64,000 nt of DNA from Companilactobacillus farciminis KCTC 3681 = DSM 20184. Its GTDB lineage: Bacteria > Bacillota > Bacilli > Lactobacillales > Lactobacillaceae. Under the pieces are notes generated by a model. The model saw only the letters and a list, made by a program, of their open reading frames with translations. It searched no databases and had not been told where the DNA came from. Position 1 is the stretch's first letter, and each line of letters opens with the position of its first letter. Shown one piece after another: positions 57,114 to 64,000 of the stretch. The translations under genes and the position numbers were made by a program. The stretch lies in assembly GCF_002706745.1 (NCBI RefSeq), contig NZ_CP017702.1, positions 1,488,001-1,552,000 on the forward strand. The letters are read 5' to 3'.

Positions 57114-57875
57114 TTACTCTAACACGTATTTTTCAATTGCTTCTGCTACACCATCGTGATCATTATCGGCCACCACGGCATCGCTTAATTGTTTTACTTT
57201 AGGAATGGCATTGTCAACAGCGACACTGAATTTTGCAGTTTTAAACATTGGCATATCGTTATCATAATCCCCAATAGCCATAACTTCTTTGGGACTGATT
57301 TTTAGATATTTGGTCAATCTTTCTAAGGCGTTGCCTTTGTTGACATTTTTGGGGAAAATTTCTAATTCTTTTTCACTCGTTTGCACGACAAAATAGTCAC
57401 TATCATATTGTTCATGTACTAATTTCAAAACCTCAGGCAATTTATGCTTTCTAGTTTTTAGCAATACTTTGACGATACCTAATTTTGGATTCAGCATGTG
57501 CTTTTCAATCCAATCTTGATACGACTGATATAACGTTCCCGTATTGTCGATAAATTTGTAGTGAATCTTTTTATTTGTTAAGAATCGAGCAATTTCTTCA
57601 CAATTTTCATTCTTCAGAGTCCGTTGATAAATGACCTCTTGATCATAATTTTGAATAACGCTGCCACCGTAACAAATCATATATTGATCTGACTCGTTGA
57701 TTCCTAAAATTTTAGCACTGTCAATTATCCCATCATAAGCTCTGCCTGAACAAAGCACTACATAAATTCCTTTTGACTTAGCCTCTTGAATTGCTTGAAT
57801 GTTTTTTTGAGAAACCTTTTGCTTCGAATTCAAGAGCGTACCATCCATATCGATTGCAATTAATTTATAACCCAT
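57114..57875 (-). CDS. Cof-type HAD phosphatase
   Basis: 253 aa haloacid-dehalogenase-like hydrolase of the IIB type. Motif I is IAIDMDGTLLNS, the motif III Lys/cap region contains KGNALERLTKYL, and motif IV is MAIGDYDNDMPMF. Such enzymes dephosphorylate sugar phosphates or flavin/pyridoxal precursors. The riboflavin operon starts next door, but 80 bases separate it from ribH, so a role in flavin phosphate removal is only a possibility. ATG chosen because AAGGAG is 8 bases upstream. Confidence 0.9.
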   Translation of the reverse strand: MGYKLIAIDMDGTLLNSKQKVSQKNIQAIQEAKSKGIYVVLCSGRAYDGIIDSAKILGINESDQYMICYGGSVIQNYDQEVIYQRTLKNENCEEIARFLTNKKIHYKFIDNTGTLYQSYQDWIEKHMLNPKLGIVKVLLKTRKHKLPEVLKLVHEQYDSDYFVVQTSEKELEIFPKNVNKGNALERLTKYLKISPKEVMAIGDYDNDMPMFKTAKFSVAVDNAIPKVKQLSDAVVADNDHDGVAEAIEKYVLE

Positions 57876-57964
57876 ACATAACACTCCTTAGATTACTCAT
57901 TCTATGAAAATTGTAATCCAAAATAACGATTTTGTTATAAAGAGTTAATAGACAATTAGGATTG

Positions 57965-58426
57965 TTAGATATTTTTTTCGGCATTGATGACTTCAACGAC
58001 ATCACTTGCACATTCGCTACCTTTATTACCAGCTTTCCCCCCAGCTCGATTCAAAGCTTGCGACATATCATTAGTAGTCAAAATTCCATACATAACCGGA
58101 ACTTCACCATTTAAGGAAACTTGACTGACTCCAGCTGCCGATTGAGAGCAAACGTAATCAAAGTGAGCCGTTTCTCCTCTGACAACTGCCCCTAAAGTAA
58201 TAATTCCATCAACTTGACCACTCTTAGCTAACTTTTGAGCCATTCGAGGAATTTCAAAAGCTCCCGGAACCTTAACCACTGTAATATCTGCTGCATCAAC
58301 GTTTAATTGTTCCAACTTATCAAGCGCACCCGAAAGTAATTTGTTGGTAACTACTTCGTTGAATTTCGCAACCACGATGCCAATTCTTAATCCTTGACCG
58401 TTCAAATTTCCGTTAATTTGTTTCAT
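57965..58426 (-). CDS. ribH: 6,7-dimethyl-8-ribityllumazine synthase
   Basis: 153 aa, condensing 3,4-dihydroxy-2-butanone 4-phosphate with the ribitylaminouracil. Conserved segments are IGIVVAKFNEVVTNKLLSGA, KVPGAFEIPRMAQKL and ITLGAVVRGETAHFDYVCS. Last gene of the riboflavin operon, 1 base after ribBA. Forms 60-subunit capsids in related bacteria. Confidence 0.96.
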   Translation of the reverse strand: MKQINGNLNGQGLRIGIVVAKFNEVVTNKLLSGALDKLEQLNVDAADITVVKVPGAFEIPRMAQKLAKSGQVDGIITLGAVVRGETAHFDYVCSQSAAGVSQVSLNGEVPVMYGILTTNDMSQALNRAGGKAGNKGSECASDVVEVINAEKNI

Positions 58427-58427
58427 T

Positions 58428-59630
58428 TTAGTCTACCTCGTTTAATAAATGATTGAATTTTTGTTTCTTCGTTCTTAGATAGTCAATGTCATTATCGTTA
58501 GGTTCAGTTTCTAAAGCTACACGATTTACCTTTAAGCCGAATTGCTCTAATTGTTTTAGTTTATCAGGATTGTTTGTCAATAAATCGACTGATTCAACAC
58601 CCAATTCTTCCAAAATTGCTAAAACAACACGATAATCTCTTTGGTCAGCCTTAAAGCCAAGTCTCAAGTTAGCTTCAACTGTATCTAAGCCTTCATCTTG
58701 CAATTGATAAGCACGTAATTTGTTGATCAAACCAATTCCACGGCCTTCTTGATGCAAATAGATCACGGCACCACTGCCATTTTTTTCAATTCTTTGCAGT
58801 GATTGTTCCAACTGTTCACCGCAATCACAACGTTTTGAACCTAAGATATCTCCAGTCAAACATTCAGAATGAACTCGTAATAACAAATCAGCTTTATTTT
58901 GAATTTGACCTTTATAAATTACTAAGACTGGCTCATCTTTATAAGTAAATGACTTCAAACGGAAATGACCAAACTTAGTTGGTAGATCAACGTCTGAGAT
59001 TGCGTGTAATACATCAAAATTCTTTAAATAGCGATAATTGATGATATCCGCAATCGTGATGAAAGTTAAATTATTTTCTTCGGCAATTTGCTTTAATTGT
59101 GGTCTTCTAGCCATGCGACCATTTTCTCTGACTACTTCGCAAATATAAGCTACTGGTGTGGCTTGAGCAATTTTAGCCAAATCAACCGCGGCTTCAGTGT
59201 GACCGTCTCTTTCAATTACGCCATTATCTCTAGCAATCAATGGGAAAATATGACCTGGATGGTAAAAGTCATCAGCATCACTTGATTGAGCTAATTTTTG
59301 AATCGTTGTAGCTCGGTCAAAGGCTGAAATTCCGGTCGTAGTTTCCTTGCTATCAGTACTTACAGTAAAAGCTGTTCCAAAAGCATCGTGTGATTTTGTC
59401 ATCGGATGCAAGTTCAATTTCTCGGCAACTGATTTTGCCATTGGTACACACAACAAACCGCGAGCATGCGTAATCATGAAATTGACATTTTCTGGCGTGA
59501 CAAAGTCGGCCAATCCCAGCATATCTCCTTCGGCTTCTCTTTTTTCAGAATCAGCGACGATAATTAATTTTCCTTGTTTCAAATCTGCAATTGCTCGTTC
59601 AACTTTGGCAATAATCTCGTTATTTTTCAT
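58428..59630 (-). CDS. ribBA: Bifunctional DHBP synthase / GTP cyclohydrolase II
   Basis: 400 aa. The N-terminal half (1-200) is the dihydroxybutanone phosphate synthase (EKREAEGDMLGLADFVT, HARGLLCVPM, TEAAVDLAKIAQ). The C-terminal half (205-400) is GTP cyclohydrolase II, with zinc cysteines in ECLTGDILGSKRCDCGEQL and the GTP-site segment YLHQEGRGIGLINKLRAYQ. It begins inside the ribE 3' end (11-base overlap), so it is coupled. Confidence 0.96.
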   Translation of the reverse strand: MKNNEIIAKVERAIADLKQGKLIIVADSEKREAEGDMLGLADFVTPENVNFMITHARGLLCVPMAKSVAEKLNLHPMTKSHDAFGTAFTVSTDSKETTTGISAFDRATTIQKLAQSSDADDFYHPGHIFPLIARDNGVIERDGHTEAAVDLAKIAQATPVAYICEVVRENGRMARRPQLKQIAEENNLTFITIADIINYRYLKNFDVLHAISDVDLPTKFGHFRLKSFTYKDEPVLVIYKGQIQNKADLLLRVHSECLTGDILGSKRCDCGEQLEQSLQRIEKNGSGAVIYLHQEGRGIGLINKLRAYQLQDEGLDTVEANLRLGFKADQRDYRVVLAILEELGVESVDLLTNNPDKLKQLEQFGLKVNRVALETEPNDNDIDYLRTKKQKFNHLLNEVD

Positions 59631-60219
59631 CTTGATAGCCCCGTTTCAAATCTTTATAAATGTATTTTCCCAAAATATCAGTCTCTAGATTAACTGTCTG
59701 ATCAACTTCTAAAGAGCCTAGAATTGTTTCATCTTGCGTATAAGGGATAATACCCACTTGGAAAGTGTCCTCAGTCACTGCAATCAAAGTCAAACTCACC
59801 CCATCAATTGCAATTGAACCTTTTTCAACTAAGTAAGGATTGTACTTTTTAGGTATTGAAAATGTTAATAATACCGAATTTTCAGTCACTTCTCTGGATA
59901 ATAATTTACCTGTTGTATCAACGTGTCCCAGTACGAAATGACCACCAATTTCAGAGTTTGGTCTCAATGCCGGTTCTAAGTTTACTTTTGTGCCAACTGA
60001 CATTTCTGCTAAATTGGTTCGCTTAATAGTTTCTGGCATAACGTCAACTTGAAATTGATCCTTTTGGAAATCAACAACGGTTAGACAAATTCCATTGATA
60101 GAAATACTGTCGCCTAGATTCAAGTCTTTCAAACCATGGTTGATAGTTAAACGATAGTTATCATTTTCGCGATTTACGCCAGCAATCGTGCCAATATTTT
60201 TTATAATTCCTGTAAACAT
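59620..60219 (-). CDS. ribE: Riboflavin synthase, alpha chain
   Basis: 199 aa with two lumazine-binding repeats. The first opens MFTGIIKNIGTIAG and the second contains IGGHFVLGHVDTTG. It dismutates dimethylribityllumazine to riboflavin. The ATG at 60217-60219 follows GGAGGAAAG, so the in-frame start at 60234 is not used. It overlaps the ribD stop by one base. Confidence 0.95.
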   Translation of the reverse strand: MFTGIIKNIGTIAGVNRENDNYRLTINHGLKDLNLGDSISINGICLTVVDFQKDQFQVDVMPETIKRTNLAEMSVGTKVNLEPALRPNSEIGGHFVLGHVDTTGKLLSREVTENSVLLTFSIPKKYNPYLVEKGSIAIDGVSLTLIAVTEDTFQVGIIPYTQDETILGSLEVDQTVNLETDILGKYIYKDLKRGYQDEK

Positions 60220-61250
60220 CAGTCTTTCCTCCACGTCGTTATTTTCAAATTATCGGCTAACGATTCTACAGTTGGTTTGGCAAAATCTAGCGGATCAAAA
60301 TCCACACCCCAAACTGCTGGCAAACCAGAGCCATAAATTTTGTTAGCTAAATAAATTACTAACTTTTCTACTAGACCGGCGGATAAAAACTTAGCTTGCA
60401 AGAAACTGCCACCTTCAACTAGAACTGCCTGAACCTTTTGAGCAGTCAGATAATTCAAAATATTTTCTGGTGTCCACTCGCCTACGATGACTTCAACGTT
60501 TTTTGGTAAAGTTCGACGATTCTTCTTTTCACTGAAAAGCCAAATTGGTTCATCAGTTTGGAAAATTTTTAAATCTAAAGATATTTGATTGATATCTCTC
60601 ACAACTACTGCTCTGATTGGTGGGAAGAGCATTTTTCTATCCCTAACAGTCAAAGCTGGATCATCGATTTTTAAGGTATTCTCTCCAATCAAAATGACTT
60701 GTTGTTGGCTGCGCAATTGTTGAGAATCTTCAAACGTAGCTTGATTTGATACGATTGACCGTTGCCCATCGTTTTTATTGATTTTTCCGTCCAAAGTCAT
60801 TGCATACTTGACTGTCACCAGTGGACGATTGTTTTTATAAAAATAATTGTATGAGCGGTTTAATTCAGAACTAATCAATTGTTCTTCAACTTCTACCCCG
60901 TGCTCTTGCAAGTATTTAACACCTTTGCCACTTACTAGTGGATTAGGATCAATTTGTCCGATAACGACCTTTTTAACACCTAATTCAGCTATTTTTTGCA
61001 CGCAAGGTGGCGTTTTACCAAAATGTGAGCAAGGCTCTAAAGTTACGTATAACGTGGCATTTTTAGCATCGTCAATATTTTTTAATGATTTAAAAGCATT
61101 GATTTCTGCATGTTCATGTCCAAAAGTTGCGTGATGTCCCTGACCTAAAATTTGGTCATTTTTTACGATCACCGCACCGACTTGAGGATTAGTCCACGTA
61201 TTAATTCCCTTCTTAGCTTCCTCAAAAGCTAATTTCATAAATCTATCCAA
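60219..61250 (-). CDS. ribD: Riboflavin deaminase/reductase
   Basis: 343 aa. The N-terminal deaminase (1-145) has the zinc motif HAEINAF and PCSHFGKTPPC. The C-terminal reductase domain (146-343) contains TVKYAMTLDGKI and VEGGSFL. Carries out the second and third steps from GTP. TTG start supported by GGGGTGA about 7 bases upstream and by the normal MDRFMKLAFEEAKKG beginning. First gene under the FMN riboswitch. Confidence 0.95.
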   Translation of the reverse strand: MDRFMKLAFEEAKKGINTWTNPQVGAVIVKNDQILGQGHHATFGHEHAEINAFKSLKNIDDAKNATLYVTLEPCSHFGKTPPCVQKIAELGVKKVVIGQIDPNPLVSGKGVKYLQEHGVEVEEQLISSELNRSYNYFYKNNRPLVTVKYAMTLDGKINKNDGQRSIVSNQATFEDSQQLRSQQQVILIGENTLKIDDPALTVRDRKMLFPPIRAVVVRDINQISLDLKIFQTDEPIWLFSEKKNRRTLPKNVEVIVGEWTPENILNYLTAQKVQAVLVEGGSFLQAKFLSAGLVEKLVIYLANKIYGSGLPAVWGVDFDPLDFAKPTVESLADNLKITTWRKD

Positions 61251-61266
61251 ATCCTATTCACCCCAC

Positions 61267-61299
61267 AAAAAAAGCCCCGCATAAAAAAATGCGGGGCTA
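61267..61299 (-). terminator. Terminator of the FMN riboswitch
   Basis: GCCCCGCAT and ATGCGGGGC (9-bp stem, 6-A loop) are followed by U7 on the minus strand. It lies between the riboswitch aptamer and ribD, as expected for transcriptional attenuation. Confidence 0.9.
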
Positions 61300-61375
61300 A
61301 AGATAAGCTAAATAAGATTTCACACGAGAGCGACTCAAATAAGCCTACTTATAGCATGAAATAATTATTTCATTG

Positions 61376-61503
61376 TTCTTCTACCATCCAGACTATACTG
61401 TCGGTCCCGGATTCTCACCAGGTCCACCACTTGCGTGGGTCACGGACTTCAATTTCGTTGAATTGTCACCGTCGGTCGGGAATTACACCCTGCCCCGAAG
61501 AAA
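61376..61503 (-). ncRNA. FMN riboswitch (RFN element)
   Basis: On the minus strand the RNA contains the conserved RFN blocks: TTCGGGGCAGGGTG, TTCCCGACCGACGGTGA, GGACCTGGTGAGAATCC, GGGACCGACAGTATAGT and CTGGATGGTAGAAGAA. Closing arms pair TTCTTC with GAAGAA. It binds FMN and turns off the riboflavin operon through the downstream terminator. Confidence 0.97.
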
Positions 61504-61567
61504 TCTATTCAGTTTTCAATTAAAAATACTACAACACAAAAATAATTTTGACAAGTCATGCTTTTTA

Positions 61568-62281
61568 TTATGTTCGAGCGATAAAATCTTTAAATAATTG
61601 TAATTGTTGCGAATCATGTTGCCAAAGATTTTCAGGATGCCACTGAACAGCTTGAACGGTCGCATCTTCATTTTCGACACCCTCGATTACGCCATCAGTT
61701 GCTTTGGAAACTACTTTTAAACCTTCTGGAACATTTTTAATTGCTTGATGATGTCTAGAATTAACGAAAACATTATCTCCAATTGACTTAAATAACTGAG
61801 AATCATGATCGACTGAAACAAAATGGGTCGGCTGATCACCTGGCGATTGTTGGTGATGTTTCAACAGCTTACCAGGATATTGACTTGTTAGATCCTGATA
61901 AACTGAACCACCTAAAGCCACATCGATGACCTGAGCACCTCGACAAATTCCTAAAATGGGAATCCTCTTAGCAACTGCTGTTCTAGCCAAAGCAATTTCG
62001 AATAAATCTCTAGTACGATTAGTAACGCCAAGATTAGGTATCGGCTCTTCGCCCATAAAGATGGGATCAATATCAGGACCGCCAGGAAAAATTATTCCAT
62101 CTAATCTCGCAATCAAACCATTGACCTCTTCTTTAGGAATTGAGGGTAAACTAACTGGAATACCGCCAGCAGCGATGACTCCATTAACGAGCGGACGGGG
62201 AACAAAATCCATCAATTTTTGATTGATCACGTCTGTAGCACCTAAAAAAATATCTGCGGTAATTCCAATTATTTTACTCAT
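61568..62281 (-). CDS. Class I glutamine amidotransferase-like hydrolase
   Basis: 237 aa of the gamma-glutamyl-gamma-aminobutyrate hydrolase (PuuD) family. The nucleophile cysteine is in ILGICRGAQVID and the His-Glu pair in QWHPENLW. GIIFPGGPDIDP is a signature of the family. It hydrolyses gamma-glutamyl conjugates; the true substrate here is unknown. ATG at 62279-62281 chosen because AAGGAG is 9 bases upstream; the longer frame has a TTG overlapping that site. Confidence 0.88.
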   Translation of the reverse strand: MSKIIGITADIFLGATDVINQKLMDFVPRPLVNGVIAAGGIPVSLPSIPKEEVNGLIARLDGIIFPGGPDIDPIFMGEEPIPNLGVTNRTRDLFEIALARTAVAKRIPILGICRGAQVIDVALGGSVYQDLTSQYPGKLLKHHQQSPGDQPTHFVSVDHDSQLFKSIGDNVFVNSRHHQAIKNVPEGLKVVSKATDGVIEGVENEDATVQAVQWHPENLWQHDSQQLQLFKDFIART

Positions 62282-62464
62282 GAGCAATCGCTCCTTTTTC
62301 AATTTTATTTTAGATTAGCACTCTATTTTAATCTGTCAAACGATTTATTAATAATATTAAATATTTTCTAATTATAATTCAAGCATCTATCTATTAAATT
62401 TCAAATTTTAAGATTTTTTCAAGGAATTTAAAGGGATTTCACGACTTCTAATTTTTATTTAATA

Positions 62465-62532
62465 AAAGAAAAAAAGGATTCATTTCTGTCAAAACAACAC
62501 CTTAAATGCATTATTTTGATGAAATAAATCCT
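62465..62532 (-). terminator. Long hairpin after the antiterminator gene
   Basis: GGATTTATTTC pairs with GAAATGAATCC (one G-U) and TCAAAA with TTTTGA on the minus strand, with a short bulge and a 19-base loop, followed by U7. Terminator of the BglG-type gene. Confidence 0.75.
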
Positions 62533-62547
62533 TCTTTTATTAGAAAT

Positions 62548-63408
62548 TTACTTATTTTGATTCAAACCATCCTCTTGGGTGATCCGTTGAATATGGATAA
62601 TAAAGTACAATAATTCTTTACTGCTTAATTCCACTCCCATTACTTGCTTGATTTCAAAAGAAATTTGTTTAGCAATGCTTGTTGATCCAGGATAGTCTCG
62701 TTCCATCTCCAACTCGATTTTCTTATCAAAATTGGTATCTTGAGATTTGTTTTTCAACCTCTGTGAAAGATATTGTAGATGTACCATGAAACGATCATAA
62801 TAATTAGCATTGCTTTTTGTACGAAAAATATTGTTTTTAATCATTACACGCTTGATTATTTTATTAAAATCGACTTTCACTTCATCGTTATGCTCGACGA
62901 CTTTTTTATCAGTTTTTGCATTGATGAAATGTAACGCTATGTTTTTGATTTCTGAGTCTGGTAGTTGAATATTTAAGTTATGGTTAATGATGTTCAATCC
63001 CTTGCTAGCTATTAAATATTCATCCAAGTAATTATCACTCATATCAGGAATGTGGCTTTCCTTATATTGACCGTTATTGTAACGCTGGTACGCTCCAAAT
63101 ATATGGTCACTGAGCGTTATATAAATGTAATCCATGACAGAATAATTGAAATTTTTCTTGGCATAATCAACTATTTCATAAGTAGTAGTTACTACATCAA
63201 TGGGAATATCCTTTAATAAGAAATACAAATCTTTTTGTGATTCCTCAGAATCCAAATAAAAAATCCTCTCTATCTTGGAACTATCTAGAAAGGATTTTTT
63301 GGATTTATTGAAAGCTATCCCTTTGCCTTTGACTATCGCATGTTGGTTGTCCCCCAAATTAACGACAGCTGTATTGTTATTAAAAACTTGTTCAATCAGT
63401 AATCGCAT
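62548..63408 (-). CDS. BglG/LicT-family transcription antiterminator
   Basis: 286 aa. N-terminal RNA-binding CAT domain (1-55: RLLIEQVFNNNTAVVNLG, AIVKGKGIAFNKSKK), then PRD1 (about 65-170) and PRD2 (172-280), whose histidines are phosphorylated by HPr and a specific EIIB. It normally allows readthrough of a terminator ahead of a beta-glucoside PTS gene. No PTS gene or RAT-like site adjoins it, so its target is elsewhere. ATG start with GAGGGGAT upstream. Confidence 0.9.
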   Translation of the reverse strand: MRLLIEQVFNNNTAVVNLGDNQHAIVKGKGIAFNKSKKSFLDSSKIERIFYLDSEESQKDLYFLLKDIPIDVVTTTYEIVDYAKKNFNYSVMDYIYITLSDHIFGAYQRYNNGQYKESHIPDMSDNYLDEYLIASKGLNIINHNLNIQLPDSEIKNIALHFINAKTDKKVVEHNDEVKVDFNKIIKRVMIKNNIFRTKSNANYYDRFMVHLQYLSQRLKNKSQDTNFDKKIELEMERDYPGSTSIAKQISFEIKQVMGVELSSKELLYFIIHIQRITQEDGLNQNK

Positions 63409-63506
63409 AATCCCCTCCTCATAACTTTAATTATAAAGTACTTTCGGGTATTTGCGGTCAAATCGAGCAAAATAATGAAAGCGTATCCTGAAAAATGATT
63501 ATGATT

Positions 63507-64000
63507 TTATAAAGCAAATTTTTCAATTGCTAAGCCAACGCCACTGTGATTATTATCAGCGGTCACAAAGTCGGCAGCAGCTTTCACTTGGGGCATTCCA
63601 TTTCCCATAGCAATTCCTTTACCAACGATTTTTAACATTGGAATATCATTGTCACGATCTCCCATCGCCATTACTTCAGACAAATCCAAATTTAAATCCT
63701 TTGCCAAAATCTTAATGGCATTTCCTTTATTAACATCCTTAGGAAAAATCTCTAAGAAACCAACGCCAGTTCTTACTACGAAATAATCCTTGGCAAATTT
63801 GTCATTGACCATTGGTGTGATAGCATCCAATTTCTTTTCATCGCCATTAATGATAGCCTTAGTGATTTCAAAATTAGCTGGCAAATCATCTGGTTCACGA
63901 ACAAACAATCCGTTATCATTCTCATAAGCTTGCATGATGGTGTATTTATCAAACCAATCACTCTGACTAGTGTACGTGTTGCCTTGATTATCAACGACAT
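63507..64000 (-). CDS. Cof-type HAD phosphatase, C-terminal part
   Basis: At least 164 residues at the C-terminal end of a HAD-IIB phosphatase that runs off the right edge. Visible motifs are KGNAIKILAKDL and VMAMGDRDNDIPML (motif IV), plus ADNNHSGVGLAIEKF. The N-terminal motif I lies outside the window. Close relative of the phosphatase at 57.1 kb, so two members of this family are in the window. Confidence 0.9.
   Translation of the reverse strand, partial: VVDNQGNTYTSQSDWFDKYTIMQAYENDNGLFVREPDDLPANFEITKAIINGDEKKLDAITPMVNDKFAKDYFVVRTGVGFLEIFPKDVNKGNAIKILAKDLNLDLSEVMAMGDRDNDIPMLKIVGKGIAMGNGMPQVKAAADFVTADNNHSGVGLAIEKFAL

Overview
The window is a 64 kb chromosomal segment of a low-GC Gram-positive bacterium, almost certainly a member of the Lactobacillaceae. 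The gene content supports this: a malolactic enzyme with its permease, dnaE next to pfkA, cysteine-free ribosomal protein L32, S-layer-associated (SLAP-like) secreted proteins, many sugar PTS genes, cre sites and strong AGGAGG-type ribosome binding sites. The mix of YeeE/CoA-disulfide reductase genes, a full riboflavin operon and SLAP proteins makes a Companilactobacillus-like organism my best guess, but this is an inference from gene content. I see no rRNA, tRNA, CRISPR array, complete insertion sequence or prophage.

Layout. 1-5 kb: pfkA (cut by the left edge) and dnaE, a divergent DUF2929 membrane protein, a lipoprotein and rpmF. 5-11 kb: a tight minus-strand operon obg - O-acyltransferase - rnz - short-chain dehydrogenase - LapA-like protein. 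11-14.5 kb: the plus-strand fructose operon fruR-fruK-fruA. 14.5-24 kb: a GNAT acetyltransferase, an orphan galactitol-type EIIC, a large SLAP-like surface protein, map/uvrC, and several small or uncharacterised proteins, including two (49 and 40 aa) shorter than most gene callers report. 23-28 kb: MgtC with a stand-alone EIIA, then a second fructose-type PTS with its kinase and a divergent RpiR regulator. 28-33.4 kb: a phosphatase, a small HTH protein, a 600-base gene-free stretch with terminator-like hairpins and a possible small RNA, and the malolactic locus. The mleR-like LysR regulator of that locus carries a one-base frameshift near its 3' end.

33.5-41.6 kb: small secreted and membrane proteins, glycerate permease and kinase divergent from a CdaR-type regulator, an esterase, a nucleoside transporter and an aldo/keto reductase. 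41.7-47.2 kb: a beta-glucoside PTS operon (IIB-IIA-IIC-regulator-GH1) with a palindrome and a cre site at its promoter. 47.2-50.3 kb: an HTH protein paired with a UvrD-like helicase, the most accessory-looking part. 50.4-57 kb: a five-gene sulfur operon (YeeE-type transporter, CoA-disulfide reductase/rhodanese, sulfonate-type ABC transporter) divergent from a LysR regulator. 57-61.5 kb: a HAD phosphatase and the complete riboflavin operon ribD-ribE-ribBA-ribH under an FMN riboswitch. 61.5-64 kb: a class I amidotransferase, an orphan BglG/LicT antiterminator and a HAD phosphatase cut by the right edge.

The segment is mostly carbon-source uptake and its control (two fructose systems, beta-glucosides, malate, glycerate, nucleosides) among housekeeping genes. 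The items most worth following up are the frameshifted mleR, the LysR-linked sulfur operon, the candidate small RNA with a CUCCCU loop, the helicase/HTH pair and the EIIA-MgtC pair.
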